Assembly: GCA_020831805.1 (NCBI GenBank)
Contig: JAFIFX010000003.1
Span: 186,001-250,000 of the forward strand
Origin: Planctomycetota bacterium
GTDB lineage: Bacteria; Planctomycetota; Phycisphaerae; Phycisphaerales; UBA1924
DNA: 64,000 nt
Reading direction: 5' to 3'
Part shown: piece by piece, positions 53,312 through 63,748 of the stretch
Numbering within the stretch: the first letter of the stretch is position 1
How the letters are laid out: every line of letters starts with the position of its first letter
Notes under the pieces: model-generated
What the model was told of the DNA's origin: nothing
Database searches by the model: none
What the model saw: only the letters and a program-made list of their open reading frames with translations
Translations under genes and position numbers: made by a program

Positions 53312-53995
53312 TTACGCGTCCTCGCTCTTGGTAGGGGCCGGGCCGGTTTCCCGCTGGGGCGCGACGCCGACCTTGGCGGGGCGGACGACCCGGTCGCCGA
53401 GCTTGTAGCCGGTGGACATGACCATCGAGACGCAGCCGGGCTCGACGCCCTCGGCGGGCTGCTGCATCATCGCCTCGTGGTCGCCGGGGTTGAACTCGTC
53501 GCCGATGTCCGGGGCGATCGGGGCGACGCCGTAGCCGGCGAGCACGCGGAGGAACTCGTCGCGGATCATCTTGACGCCGAGCACGATGGTCTCGCCGGAG
53601 ACCCGGGCGGGGTCCTGGGCCATGGCCATCTCGAACTGGTCGATGAGGGGGATGAGCGAGCTGACCACACCGCGGACGCCCAGCTCCCGGGCTTCCCGCT
53701 CGTTGTTGGCGGCGCGGCGCTGGTAGTTCTGGTGATCGGCGGCGGCGCGGAGCAACCGGGACTGGATCTCGTCGCGCTGGGCGATGGTGTCGAGGAGCGT
53801 TTCGACGATCTCCTCGGCCTCGGGCGGGTGCTCGAGTTCGCCGGCGAGGGCGAGCTGGCGGATCGCCTCGTATCGCTCGGCGGCTTCCCGCTGGTCGGCG
53901 GTCTGCTCGACCGGCGCATCACGCTCGGCGTCGGGGCGGCCCTCGGCCTGGTTCGCCCGCGGGCGGGTGTCGTTCTGTTCGGTGTCGCTGGCCAT
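53312..53995 (-). CDS. grpE: Nucleotide exchange factor GrpE
   Basis: 227 residues. An acidic, disordered N-terminus (~70 residues, including QTADQREAAERYEAIRQ) precedes a long coiled coil (about 80-115, ETLLDTIAQRDEIQSRLLRAAADHQNYQRRAA) and the beta domain from ~150, with the C-terminal VMSTGYKLGDRVVRPAKVGV signature near 195. GrpE releases ADP from DnaK. It follows dnaJ on the same strand after 62 bp; dnaK itself is not in this window. Confidence 0.94.
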   Translation of the reverse strand: MASDTEQNDTRPRANQAEGRPDAERDAPVEQTADQREAAERYEAIRQLALAGELEHPPEAEEIVETLLDTIAQRDEIQSRLLRAAADHQNYQRRAANNEREARELGVRGVVSSLIPLIDQFEMAMAQDPARVSGETIVLGVKMIRDEFLRVLAGYGVAPIAPDIGDEFNPGDHEAMMQQPAEGVEPGCVSMVMSTGYKLGDRVVRPAKVGVAPQRETGPAPTKSEDA

Positions 53996-54057
53996 GGTGC
54001 TTGCTCACACAGTGAACGGCGCCTCGGAAGTGGCGGGCTGGAAGCCGGCCCCATCGT

Positions 54058-55227
54058 TCAGCCGCCCAGACGGTCGGTGATCTTCTTCCAGAACCCGGCG
54101 GATTCCGGGTTGACATTCTTGTCCTCTGTCGCGGCGTACTCGCGCAGGAGCTGCTCCTGCTTGGCGCTGAGTTTCTTGGGCGTTTCTATCTTGACGACGA
54201 CGACGAGGTCGCCGCGCTGGCCGCTGCGCAGGTTGGGCAGGCCCGTGCCGGCGAGTCGGAACAGGTCGCCGTACTGGGTGCCCTTCTTGATCTCCAGCGT
54301 GCGCTTGCCGTCGAGCGTGGGGACCTCGACCGACGCGCCGAGCGTGGCCTGGGTGAAGGAGATGGGCATCTCCATCAGCAGGTGGTCGCCGTCACGCTGG
54401 AACAGGTCGTGATTCCGCACGCGGACGACCACATGCAGGTCACCGCGGACGCCCTCGCCGGTCGGCGAGCGGTCCGGGGAGGGGGGTTCGCCCTCACCGG
54501 GGACGCGGACGGCCTGGCCGTCGTGGATGCCCGCGGGAATCTTGACGCTGAGTTTGCGGCTTCGTCCGACGCGTCCGCGGCCGTGGCACTTGGCGCACCG
54601 CTCCTTGATCACGCTGCCCCGCCCGCGGCAGGACGGGCAGTTGGTGACCATGCGGAACATGCCGCCCAGGCCGGCCTGCTGGACCTTGCCCTGGCCGGCG
54701 CAGGTGGCGCAGGTCTCGGGCTTGGTGCCCGGCTTGGCGCCGCTGCCCGAGCAGGTGTCACAGACATCCATGCGGGTGAACTCGACATCGCGGGAGCAGC
54801 CGTCGAGCACATCCTTGAGGTCGAGCGTGACCTCGGTTTCCAGGTCGTACCCGCGGGCCGGACCGCGTGCGGCGCCGCGCGGCCCGCCGCCGAACCCGCC
54901 GAATCCTCCCCCGCCGCTGCCGCCGAAGATGTCGTTGAACATCGAGAAGATGTCGTCGACATTCATGCGGCTGAAGTCGTGCCCGGCGGCCCCGCGCCCG
55001 CGCAGGCCCTCGTGGCCGTACTGGTCGTAGATCTTCTTCTTCTCCTCGTCGGAGAGCACCTCGTAGGCCTCGGCGGCCTCCTTGAACTTGACCTCGGCCT
55101 CTTTGTCGTCGGGGTTGCGGTCGGGGTGGTGCTTCATCGCGAGGCGCCGATAGGCGCGCTTGATGTCTTCGGCGCTGGCGGAGCGCTCGACCCCGAGGAT
55201 CTCGTAGTAGTCGCGGGTGGTGGGCAT
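54058..55227 (-). CDS. dnaJ: Chaperone protein DnaJ
   Basis: 389 residues. J domain at 1-~70 with HPD ([14 protein letters not shown]). A Gly/Phe-rich linker ([14 protein letters not shown]) comes next. The zinc domain has four CxxCxGxG repeats ([32 protein letters not shown]). The C-terminal substrate domain begins around 210. It stimulates DnaK ATPase. It lies 69 bp after the second groEL gene, behind an 8-bp hairpin (55273-55291), and is followed by grpE. Confidence 0.97.
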   Translation of the reverse strand: MPTTRDYYEILGVERSASAEDIKRAYRRLAMKHHPDRNPDDKEAEVKFKEAAEAYEVLSDEEKKKIYDQYGHEGLRGRGAAGHDFSRMNVDDIFSMFNDIFGGSGGGGFGGFGGGPRGAARGPARGYDLETEVTLDLKDVLDGCSRDVEFTRMDVCDTCSGSGAKPGTKPETCATCAGQGKVQQAGLGGMFRMVTNCPSCRGRGSVIKERCAKCHGRGRVGRSRKLSVKIPAGIHDGQAVRVPGEGEPPSPDRSPTGEGVRGDLHVVVRVRNHDLFQRDGDHLLMEMPISFTQATLGASVEVPTLDGKRTLEIKKGTQYGDLFRLAGTGLPNLRSGQRGDLVVVVKIETPKKLSAKQEQLLREYAATEDKNVNPESAGFWKKITDRLGG

Positions 55228-55272
55228 GAATCGGGCCCTGGCCGTGTCCGGCGAGGGCCCGGTGTTTCAAGA

Positions 55273-55291
55273 GACGGCACGGAGTGCCGTC
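55273..55291. repeat. Perfect short inverted repeat between groEL2 and dnaJ
   Basis: GACGGCAC - GGA - GTGCCGTC forms an 8-bp stem with a 3-nt loop. On the minus strand it is followed by TCTTGAAAC, so it could act as a weak terminator, an mRNA processing site or a stabiliser. It splits the chaperone operon between groEL2 and dnaJ. Confidence 0.55.
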
Positions 55292-55296
55292 CTACC

Positions 55297-56910
<1,614 letters not shown>

Positions 56911-56930
56911 GGTTCACTCCTTTGGAGTGG

Positions 56931-57027
56931 AGGCACTAGGCACTAGGCGCTGGGCACTAGGTCTAGGCCGAAGGTTTTCGCGTATTCCCGTCCGGGCCTA
57001 GTGCCTGATGCCTAGTGCCCAGTGCCT
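56931..57027. repeat. Inverted array of GGCACTAGG-type repeats
   Basis: The left arm (56931-56969) repeats AGGCACTAGG with variants GGCGCTGG, GGCACTAGG and GTCTAGG. The right arm (57001-57027 plus preceding GGCCTA) is nearly its reverse complement (CCTAGTGCC, ATGCCTAGTGCCCAGTGCC). They could form a long imperfect hairpin of ~33 pairs around 56970-56994. It lies in the groES-groEL2 gap on the transcribed strand. The type is not known to me. Confidence 0.7.
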
Positions 57028-57031
57028 TCTC

Positions 57032-57319
57032 TTACCCGACGACGCCCAGGACTTCCGTCTCCCGCAGGATCAGGTGGTCCACGCCCTCGATCTCGACTTC
57101 GGTCCCGGCGTACTTGCCGTAGACCACGGTGTCACCCTTCTTGACGCTCAGGGTGGCGATGGTGCCGTTGTCCAGGCGCTTGCCGGGGCCGACGGCCATC
57201 ACCTTGCCCTGGATGGGCTTCTCGGTGCTCGACTCAGGGAGGTAGAGGCCCGACGCGGTCTGCTTGGCCGGTTCAACGGGCTTGACGAGGATACGGTCTT
57301 CGAGAGGCTTGACTGCCAT
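57032..57319 (-). CDS. groES: Co-chaperonin GroES
   Basis: 95 residues. [51 protein letters not shown] near residue 25 (mobile loop) and [37 protein letters not shown] at the end are typical. It forms the heptameric lid for GroEL. Only one groES serves the two groEL genes beside it, at 51 bp downstream of groEL1. Confidence 0.97.
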   Translation of the reverse strand: MAVKPLEDRILVKPVEPAKQTASGLYLPESSTEKPIQGKVMAVGPGKRLDNGTIATLSVKKGDTVVYGKYAGTEVEIEGVDHLILRETEVLGVVG

Positions 57320-57370
57320 TGGTTTGTTCTCCGATGACGCTGATGCGCGTGGTGTGTATGTTGTTCCGAA

Positions 57371-59107
57371 TCAGAAGCCCATGCCGCCCATGCCCGGCAT
57401 GCCGCCCATTCCACCCATGCCGCCCATGCCACCCATCCCGCCGCCACCGCCCGCGGGGGCCGCGGACTTGGGCTCGGGCTTCTCGGTGACGATGCAGTCG
57501 GCGGCCAGCAGGATCGCGGCGACGGAGCCGGCGTTCTGCAGAGCACTGCGGTCGACCTTGGCGGGGGTGATCACGCCGGCCTTGAGCAGATCCTCGTAGG
57601 TGTCGGTCAGGGCGTTGTAGCCGAACGAGTCGCTGTCGTTGGCCTCGATCTTGGCGACGACGACAGAGCCCTTGGCGCCGGCGTTGTCGGCGATGGTCAT
57701 GGTCGGGACGGCCAAGGCCTTGTAGACCACATTGAGGCCGGCGGCGAAGTCGTACTTGACCTGGCCGATGTCGTGGGAGGTGATCTCGGTGTCCTTGCCG
57801 AACACCGCGTTCCACTCCTTGTTCTTCTCGATCGCCTTGCGGGCGCGGATGAAGGAGACGCCGCCGCCGGCCAGGATGCCCTCGGCGACCGCTGCGCGGG
57901 TGGCGTGCAGGGCGTCCTCGACGCGGGCCTTCTTCTCCTTGAGTTCGGCCTCGGAGCCGGCGCCGACGCTGATCTGGGCGACGCCGCCCGCCAGCTTGGC
58001 CAGTCGCTCCTGGAGCTTCTCGCGGTCGTAATCGGAGGTCGAGGTCTCGATCTCGCGTCGGATCTGCTCGATGCGGGCCTGGATGTCCTTGGTGTCGCCG
58101 GCGCCCTCGATGATGGTCGTGGTGTCGGCGGTGACCTCGATCTTCTTGGCCAAGCCGAGCTGCTTGAGTTCGATCTTGTCCAGCTCGACGGCGAGGTCCT
58201 TCATGAACGCGGTGCCGCCGGTCAGGGTGGCGATGTCCTGGAGCATGGCCTTGCGCCGGTCGCCGTAGCCGGGGGCCTTGACGGCCGCGACCTGCAGCGT
58301 GCCGCGGAGCTTGTTGATGACCAGGGTGCTCAGGGCCTCGCCGGTGATGTCCTCGGCGATGATGAGCAGGGGCTTCTTGGCGCCCATGACCTTCTCGAGC
58401 AGGGGCACGAGCTTGGCGATGTTGTCGATCTTGTCCTCGTGGACGAGGACGAGCGCCTTCTCGAAGGCGACGGTCATGTCCTCGACATCGGTGACGAAGT
58501 TGGGGGACAAGTAGCCGCGGTCGAACTGCATGCCCTCGACGACGGTGACCTCGGTCTCGAGGCCCTTGCCCTCTTCGACGGTGATGACGCCGTCCTTGCC
58601 GACGCGCTCGAAGGCGTCGGCCATGATCTTGCCGGTCTCGGGGTCGTTGTTGGCCGAGATGCTGGCGACGGACTGGATGTCCTTCTTGCCGCTGACGGGC
58701 TTGGCCATCGCGTCGATGGAGGCGCTGGCCAGCTCGATGCCCTTCTTCATGCCGCGGACTAGGCCGTTGGCGTCCACGCCGGCGGCGATGTAGCGCAGGC
58801 CCTCCTTGAAGAGGGCCTCGGCCAGGACGGTGGCGGTGGTGGTGCCGTCGCCGGCCACATCGGAGGTCTTGCTGGAGGCCTCCTTGACCAGGCGGGCCCC
58901 CATGTTCTCCGCCTTGTCGGACAGCTCGAGTTCCTCGGCGACGGTCACGCCGTCCTTGGTCACGGTCGGGCCGCCCCAGGACTTGTCGATGACCGCGTTG
59001 CGGCCGCGGGGGCCGAGGGTGGCCTTGACGGCCGCGGCGAGTTTTTCCACCCCGGCGAGCAGGGCCTGCCGGGCCTCGAGATCGAAGGTCAGTTCTTTGG
59101 ATGCCAT
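57371..59107 (-). CDS. groEL1: Chaperonin GroEL, paralogue 1 (GGM tail)
   Basis: 578-residue Hsp60 from ATG 59107 (frames longer than this are antisense or off). ATP-site motifs [14 protein letters not shown] (residues ~48) and [14 protein letters not shown] (~85) are intact, with [17 protein letters not shown] near 30. The C-terminal tail is a long (GGM)n series ([20 protein letters not shown]) after ~545, longer than in E. coli. First gene of the cluster, behind a sigma-54-like promoter and a GC-rich hairpin (59127-59146) in its leader. Confidence 0.97.
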   Translation of the reverse strand: MASKELTFDLEARQALLAGVEKLAAAVKATLGPRGRNAVIDKSWGGPTVTKDGVTVAEELELSDKAENMGARLVKEASSKTSDVAGDGTTTATVLAEALFKEGLRYIAAGVDANGLVRGMKKGIELASASIDAMAKPVSGKKDIQSVASISANNDPETGKIMADAFERVGKDGVITVEEGKGLETEVTVVEGMQFDRGYLSPNFVTDVEDMTVAFEKALVLVHEDKIDNIAKLVPLLEKVMGAKKPLLIIAEDITGEALSTLVINKLRGTLQVAAVKAPGYGDRRKAMLQDIATLTGGTAFMKDLAVELDKIELKQLGLAKKIEVTADTTTIIEGAGDTKDIQARIEQIRREIETSTSDYDREKLQERLAKLAGGVAQISVGAGSEAELKEKKARVEDALHATRAAVAEGILAGGGVSFIRARKAIEKNKEWNAVFGKDTEITSHDIGQVKYDFAAGLNVVYKALAVPTMTIADNAGAKGSVVVAKIEANDSDSFGYNALTDTYEDLLKAGVITPAKVDRSALQNAGSVAAILLAADCIVTEKPEPKSAAPAGGGGGMGGMGGMGGMGGMPGMGGMGF

Positions 59108-59126
59108 GGGCTGTTCTCCAGAAGCG

Positions 59127-59146
59127 GCGGGCCTTGCCCGGCCCGC
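59127..59146 (-). other. GC-rich hairpin in the groEL1 leader
   Basis: GCGGGCC (59140-59146 read on the minus strand) and GGCCCGC (59127-59133) pair around a 6-nt loop, 20 nt before the groEL1 ATG and just upstream of the ribosome binding site. It could be a structured leader element or, less likely, a thermosensor; no CIRCE element is present. Confidence 0.35.
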
Positions 59147-59197
59147 GTGCGTCGTCGTTGAACCCGGGGTCCGAGCGGACCGCGGGCCAAGAAGAGA

Positions 59198-59214
59198 GGC
59201 AAGCCCTGTGCCAA
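59198..59214 (-). promoter_or_regulatory. Sigma-54 (RpoN)-like promoter upstream of groEL1
   Basis: The minus strand reads TTGGCACAGGGCTTGCC. It matches the -24/-12 consensus YTGGCACG-N4-TTGC with one change (A for G) and the required GG-to-GC spacing of 12. Transcription would start near 59187, giving an ~80-nt leader. The rest of the 325-bp intergenic gap (59108-59432) holds no gene. Confidence 0.58.
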
Positions 59215-59364
59215 ATGAAACCGCCCCCATCCCGACCGCCGCACGCTCCCCCGGCCCTGGGGGCTGCCGGGCGGCGTCGAGCAGGCCCGGCCGCCTGCCA
59301 ATCCGGCAGTCTGGCCGGCGTCGCACCCCCTTCGCGGCCAGATCCCGCCCCACGCCACGAAAAA

Positions 59365-59393
59365 CCGACTCGGACCGGGCCGGCGGCTATCAT
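59365..59393 (+). promoter_or_regulatory. Possible promoter of nuoA
   Basis: -10 TATCAT (59388-59393) with a weak -35 CCGACT (59365-59370) 17 bp upstream. The start would lie about 34 nt before the nuoA ATG. Confidence 0.3.
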
Positions 59394-59432
59394 GCCACCC
59401 GTCCAAGGAAGGACCACCCGGAGCGCGGCCTC

Positions 59433-59828
59433 ATGACCACCCTCGCCTACGCGGACCCGTCCCCGTACCTGCCCATCTTCTTCATGATTCTCGCCGCGAT
59501 CGGATTCGCGGTCCTGAACATCGCGGGCTCGTTCATCCTCGGGCCGAAGCGGCTCGGCGACCGGAAGGGCGAGACCTACGAGTCGGGCATGACCCCCATC
59601 GGGACGGCCCGCAAGCGGTTCAATGTCCGGTTCTACCTCATCGCGATGGTCTTCCTCGTCTTCGATGTGGAAATCATCTTCCTCTACCCCTGGGCGGCGA
59701 CCTACACCCTGCTGGATCCGGGAAGCGAGCAGAGCCTCGTCTGGCTGGGCCGTATCCTGTTCTTCTTATTCACCACGGTGGTGGCCTACCTGTACGGCTA
59801 CCGCAAGGGTGTGTTCAAGTTCGACTGA
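59433..59828 (+). CDS. nuoA: NADH-quinone oxidoreductase subunit A
   Basis: 131-residue inner-membrane subunit of complex I with three transmembrane helices (about 12-34, 72-92 and 101-121). Conserved parts are the [40 protein letters not shown] core (46-85) and the acidic residues in the cytoplasmic loop. I chose ATG 59433; the longer upstream frame is antisense to groEL1. The normal nuoB neighbour is missing: an unrelated DUF2752-like gene follows, so the nuo operon is split in this genome. Confidence 0.95.
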   Translation: MTTLAYADPSPYLPIFFMILAAIGFAVLNIAGSFILGPKRLGDRKGETYESGMTPIGTARKRFNVRFYLIAMVFLVFDVEIIFLYPWAATYTLLDPGSEQSLVWLGRILFFLFTTVVAYLYGYRKGVFKFD

Positions 59829-59899
59829 CCCCCCGCGCCTCCGCCGCTGTCGGCCCGCCGGGATCTCGACGCCGGCGGGCTGCGTACAGCCACTGACCC

Positions 59900-60367
59900 A
59901 TGGAAGCCGCCATCCCCAGCCGACCCGAGCGGACGACCCCGCTGAGGGCCCACCCGGGCGAGCGGATGCTGGCCGGAGCGATCGCGTTGGGCAGCCTGAC
60001 GGTGCTCACGATCGCCGCGTGGCTCAACCCGTCCGAACGCGGTCACGGCACGCACACCCAGATCGGCCTGCCCCCCTGTTCGTGGGCGATCTGGTTCGAC
60101 AAGCCGTGCCTGACCTGCGGCATGACCACGGCGTTCTCGTACTCGGGTGAAGGCCGGTGGATCACCGCGTTTCTCACCCAGCCCGCGGGAGCGATCCTGA
60201 GCCTGATGACCGCGACCGCATTCTGGCTCGCGGCCCATGTTGCCCTGACCGGCAGCCGCCTGTCGCCCATGACCGCCTGGCTGATCCGGCCCCGGACGGT
60301 CGCGATCCTGATCGGCGGGCTTCTGCTGGCCTGGGTCTATAAGATCCTGAGCTGGAACCCGGTCTGA
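59900..60367 (+). CDS. DUF2752-like membrane protein
   Basis: 155 residues with two or three transmembrane helices (about 24-43, 90-112, 130-149) and an intervening cysteine motif PCSWAIWFDKPCLTCGMTTAF (near 58-79). The CxxCGMTTA pattern is typical of DUF2752. The function is unknown; the cysteines could bind a metal or form a disulfide. The gene starts 71 bp after nuoA and probably shares its transcript. Confidence 0.8.
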   Translation: MEAAIPSRPERTTPLRAHPGERMLAGAIALGSLTVLTIAAWLNPSERGHGTHTQIGLPPCSWAIWFDKPCLTCGMTTAFSYSGEGRWITAFLTQPAGAILSLMTATAFWLAAHVALTGSRLSPMTAWLIRPRTVAILIGGLLLAWVYKILSWNPV

Positions 60368-60407
60368 TCCCGCCTCTCCCCCCACTGGACCCACGAAGGG
60401 ACCGCGC

Positions 60408-61082
60408 ATGATGATTGCCAAGCGATTCTGGCCTTCCGTCGCCGCCACGCTGCTGATGGGCCTGAGCGTGCTGTGCGTCCCGGGCTGCGTCATCCCCGCC
60501 GCGATCGGCGGCATGGCCGAGTCCTACCACCGCACCGGGTCGAGCAAGGTGCAGGCCCAGTACCGAGGGATCGAGGGCAAGTCGTTCGCCGTGGTCGCGA
60601 CCGCCAGCCGCCTGATCGAGGCCGAGCACGCCGGGCTGACCGCACGCCTGATCCAACGCGTCAACGACCGCCTGATCATCAACGCCAACCCGTCGTACGC
60701 GATCCCCAGCGGGGATCTGATCACTGTGCTGTTCAACACGCCCCAGTGGCCCGCGATGACGCGGGGCGAGGTGGCCGAGATGCTCGGCGTCGAACGGCTC
60801 GTCGTCATCGAGATCATTGACTACAGCCTCCACGAACCCGGCAACCAGTACCTCTGGGACGGCGTGGCCTCCGCGATGGTCTCGGTTTACGAAGCCGACT
60901 CGGGCATGCCGGATGATCCGATCTTCGAGCGGGCCATCCGCGTCGCCTTCCCGGACGCCCGCGGCTTTATGCGGATCGATATCCCCGAGGAGGTCGTGAC
61001 CACCGAGCTGTCCAACCGGCTGGTCAACCGCATCGCGTGGCTGTTCTACGACCACATGGAACCCAACGCCCTGCCGTACTGA
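60408..61082 (+). CDS. Putative lipoprotein (first of a tandem pair)
   Basis: 224 residues with a lipoprotein signal (MMIAKRFWPSVAATLLMG..., lipobox CVPGC with Cys at ~27). The mature part has alternating helices and strands (KSFAVVATASRLIEAEH, AEMLGVERLVVIEIIDYSLHEP, WLFYDHMEPNALPY). It looks related in pattern to the next gene: both have a Cys anchor, a strand-helix domain and an end reading ALAxLFYxH-like. No known family. Predicted outer- or inner-membrane lipoprotein facing the periplasm. Confidence 0.6.
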   Translation: MMIAKRFWPSVAATLLMGLSVLCVPGCVIPAAIGGMAESYHRTGSSKVQAQYRGIEGKSFAVVATASRLIEAEHAGLTARLIQRVNDRLIINANPSYAIPSGDLITVLFNTPQWPAMTRGEVAEMLGVERLVVIEIIDYSLHEPGNQYLWDGVASAMVSVYEADSGMPDDPIFERAIRVAFPDARGFMRIDIPEEVVTTELSNRLVNRIAWLFYDHMEPNALPY

Positions 61083-61107
61083 GCCGCTCGAAAGCCGAGG
61101 AACCGCC

Positions 61108-61764
61108 ATGATGAACCTCTCTCGCGTCCCGATCGTCTTCCTCGCCATGCTCTTCGCGTTTGTCGCCGGTGTGCCCGGTTGCAACATCGTCGCCCCCGCC
61201 GCGTACGCGATCCACGGCCCCGGGAAGGTCGACCCGGTCTTTGCCCTCGACAAGGAGCGCACCGCGGTCATTTTTATCGATGATCCTTCGAGCAAGGTCG
61301 CGCAGCGCCGGCTCCGCCATTCGATGGCCGACACCGCGTCGCGCACCCTCCTTCAGAAGAAGGTCGTCAACGATGTGATCGATTCCCGGACCATCCTCAA
61401 CGCGGCCTCCAAGGAGCGTCACGGGGACCGCATGAGCATCACCGAACTCGGCCGGGCCGCCGGCGCTGATGTCGTGATCTACGCGGTCGTGACCAACTTC
61501 TCCCTCACGGCCGAAGAAGGGACCTTCGTCCCCACCACGACCATGCGCGTGAAGATCATCGATGTGGCACAGGGCCAGCGGGTCTGGCCCGCCTCGGAAG
61601 CCGGTTACCTGCTCGAGGTCCGCCTTCCCCAGCGCCCCAGCTCGCTGACCCAGGATCGCGCCCGCCTGAACATGGAAGCCCAACTGGCCGAACGCAGCGG
61701 CGTGGCGCTGGCCCAGCTCTTCTACCGCCACGAGATCACCGAATCGGCCGCACGCGGACGGTGA
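61108..61764 (+). CDS. Putative lipoprotein (second of a tandem pair)
   Basis: 218 residues with a lipoprotein signal (FLAMLFAFVAGVPGC, lipid-anchored Cys at ~25). The mature domain has RTAVIFIDDPSSKVAQRRLRH near 50, DVVIYAVVTNFSL near 120 and TTTMRVKIIDVAQGQRVWPA near 145, a secretin-partner or LptE/DUF4136-like alpha/beta pattern. It is 25 bp after the previous lipoprotein gene and its stop overlaps the next gene by 4 bp. Function unknown; the strong coupling suggests a complex. Confidence 0.6.
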   Translation: MMNLSRVPIVFLAMLFAFVAGVPGCNIVAPAAYAIHGPGKVDPVFALDKERTAVIFIDDPSSKVAQRRLRHSMADTASRTLLQKKVVNDVIDSRTILNAASKERHGDRMSITELGRAAGADVVIYAVVTNFSLTAEEGTFVPTTTMRVKIIDVAQGQRVWPASEAGYLLEVRLPQRPSSLTQDRARLNMEAQLAERSGVALAQLFYRHEITESAARGR

Positions 61765-62765
61765 ACGCGCTGCCCAGCCAACCCGCCACCCTGCACCTCG
61801 TCGGTGTGCCCGGCACCGACCGGCCGACGATCTATGACCACGGCCGGCTCGCCCCCCCCCTGCTGCTGGCGGCCGCGCTCCGCCACGGGCTGACGCCCCG
61901 GGGGCCGGTTGTCATTGTCGGCCCCGCCGGCGCGACCGCCGCCGCCGAATCCTGCGGCCTCACACCCGACGAACGGATCGCACCCCCGATCGGCGAGCCC
62001 TGGCTGGCAAGGCCCTCCCTGCGCCGGCACGCGAGGCGACTGGATCGGCTGGTCTGCTGGTCCGACGAGCTGGCTCCCCTGGCCCGTCGCATGGCCCCGG
62101 AGGTCCATCTGATCTCCACGCGGCCCGGCCGCTGCCTGCTCGGACCGCGTCAGTTCGCCCGGGTGCTGACCGTCGCCGAACACGACGCGATCGCCTGGCG
62201 CATCCGAGGCGGCAGCCCCGAGGTCGCGCCGGACTGGATCGACGCCCTGCGCGAGCCGACCGATGCACCGCGGGCGCCGTCGGTACGAGCCGCGACCGGG
62301 ATCGGCCACAGCCCCCTGCTGATCGCCGCGCTGACCGATCACCCCGGCATGACCGACGCACGCGGGCTCGCGTTCCTGCTCAGCGTGCTCCACACGACCG
62401 GCTACCCCGTCTGCGGCCTCGTGCCGTCCATCTCGGCCAACGCCCACGCGGCCCGACGGCACATCCGCGGCCTGGTCAGCCGCTATCCCCTGCTGGTCAC
62501 CGAGCGCCCCATCATCGATCATCTCCACGAGATCGATGTCGTCACCATGCCGGAGGAAGACAAGACAGGCGCGAGCATGATCCTCGAAGCAGTGGCGACG
62601 GCGCGTGGCTGCCGCGTAATCCGCCTGAGTCACCGGGGCAAGGCCGGGCTCAAGAGCACGCCCGGCGAGGTCGCACCGATCCTCGAAACCCTCGACGCGA
62701 TCATGGCCGATCGCCCTGATCCCGCCCACCAAGCCCCATCCGATGCCGAGCCCGCACATGCCTGA
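61761..62765 (+). CDS. Possible GT-B type glycosyltransferase-like protein
   Basis: 334 residues from GTG 61761 (GTGA overlap with the lipoprotein). A Rossmann-like N-terminal half (VVIVGPAGATAAAESCG near 50, RLVCWSDELAPLARRM near 93) and a C-terminal half with LLVTERPIIDHLHEIDVVTMP near 245 and GASMILEAVATARGCRVI near 268, similar to the nucleotide-sugar site of GT-B enzymes. No clear family hallmark exists, so this is a weak functional guess. It precedes the phosphatase gene and overlaps it. Confidence 0.45.
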   Translation: MNALPSQPATLHLVGVPGTDRPTIYDHGRLAPPLLLAAALRHGLTPRGPVVIVGPAGATAAAESCGLTPDERIAPPIGEPWLARPSLRRHARRLDRLVCWSDELAPLARRMAPEVHLISTRPGRCLLGPRQFARVLTVAEHDAIAWRIRGGSPEVAPDWIDALREPTDAPRAPSVRAATGIGHSPLLIAALTDHPGMTDARGLAFLLSVLHTTGYPVCGLVPSISANAHAARRHIRGLVSRYPLLVTERPIIDHLHEIDVVTMPEEDKTGASMILEAVATARGCRVIRLSHRGKAGLKSTPGEVAPILETLDAIMADRPDPAHQAPSDAEPAHA

Positions 62766-63240
62766 CCGAGCCGATCACCCCGAGAGCACCGGCGTCCTGT
62801 TCGTCTGCCTTGGCAACATCTGCCGCAGCCCGCTGGCCGAGGGCATCTTCCTGCACCAGGCACGCCAACGCGACATGCTCGACCGGTTCCGCGTCGACTC
62901 CTGCGGCACCGGCGCCTGGCACGCGGGGGAACCCGCCGACCCGCGGTCGGTCGCGGTGGCGGCCAAGCACGGCATCGAGCTGCCCTCGATCGCCCGCCAG
63001 TTCGACCCCCGGCGCGACGCGGCTGAGTTCGACTGGATCATCGCGATGGACCGGCAGAACCAACACAACCTCATCAAGGCCGGCGCCCCCAAAGACCGCG
63101 TCCGCCTGATGATGTCCTTCCACCCAGACCCGCCGGTGGAGGAGGTGCCCGACCCGTACTACGGCGGGCCGGACGGGTTCGACAAGGTGTACGAGATGCT
63201 CAGGGTGGCGTGCGAGGGAATATTGGATGATTTCGCCTGA
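62758..63240 (+). CDS. Low-molecular-weight protein-tyrosine phosphatase
   Basis: About 160 residues from ATG 62758 (ATG 62743 is possible). The P-loop VCLGNICRSPLAEG (near 16-29) holds the catalytic CxxxxxR as CLGNICRS. The general-acid Asp is in VPDPYYGGPDGFDKVYEM near 128. Bacterial members dephosphorylate tyrosine on kinases or, as LMW-ArsC types, arsenate; the PDPYYG form favours the tyrosine phosphatase group. It overlaps the preceding gene by 8 bp and the next by 14 bp. Confidence 0.93.
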   Translation: MPDRADHPESTGVLFVCLGNICRSPLAEGIFLHQARQRDMLDRFRVDSCGTGAWHAGEPADPRSVAVAAKHGIELPSIARQFDPRRDAAEFDWIIAMDRQNQHNLIKAGAPKDRVRLMMSFHPDPPVEEVPDPYYGGPDGFDKVYEMLRVACEGILDDFA

Positions 63241-63748
63241 CGAAACGGCGGAGCTGCATCTCGTAGCGCTGCGTTTGGCCATCAAGCCGAACGACCTGCA
63301 GTGGCAGTCTCAAGCGACTGACTGGATCGAAGCGAGGCTGAATCAAGGCGATAGCACGCCCGCAATGATTCGTTTTTCGATCGATCAGTACGACGATGAC
63401 TTTCGCTTCTCGATCCCCAACCGAGTCCGCGAAATCCTCCGGGAACTCGGGCACGAGTACAAAGCCTATGGCGACCCCAGCCTTGCTTGGAGGGAGATCG
63501 CCCGTCTCTACGCGACACAAGTTGTTTCAGCAGAGGACCCGTATCCAACCTTCGTGAAGTGGAGCAATGAACCCGTTTACGACCCGTCTTATTCGGATCC
63601 GATATTCCAAATACGTGTCGACTTCGGCTGGGAGTACGACTCGCAAACGCATCCCTACGACCCGTATTCCGAACCAGACCGAAAACGCAAAACGGATTTA
63701 CGGCTCATCGCCGCGTGCAAAGCACTGTTACGGACACTGAAAAGTTGA
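63227..63748 (+). CDS. Hypothetical protein with atypical, AT-richer composition
   Basis: 173 residues, no recognised domain. It begins MISPDETAELHLVALRLAIK and has a central acidic stretch (RFSIDQYDDDFRFSIPNRVRE) and a Pro/Tyr/Asp-rich part (PYDPYSEPDRKRK). It is soluble by sequence, without a signal peptide. Base composition is visibly richer in A/T than all neighbours, and codon choice is mixed, which suggests recent acquisition or relaxed selection. It overlaps the phosphatase end by 14 bp and stops directly at the convergent sucB stop. Function unknown. Confidence 0.5.
   Translation: MISPDETAELHLVALRLAIKPNDLQWQSQATDWIEARLNQGDSTPAMIRFSIDQYDDDFRFSIPNRVREILRELGHEYKAYGDPSLAWREIARLYATQVVSAEDPYPTFVKWSNEPVYDPSYSDPIFQIRVDFGWEYDSQTHPYDPYSEPDRKRKTDLRLIAACKALLRTLKS

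Noticed and set aside
57273-59417. A 714-codon frame overlapping groEL1 in another frame
   Set aside because: The translation is Arg/Gly/His-rich shadow sequence of a GC-rich gene; groEL1 with complete motifs occupies the region.
59108-59432. CIRCE (HrcA) element for the chaperone genes
   Set aside because: No TTAGCACTC-N9-GAGTGCTAA or close variant was found in the gap.
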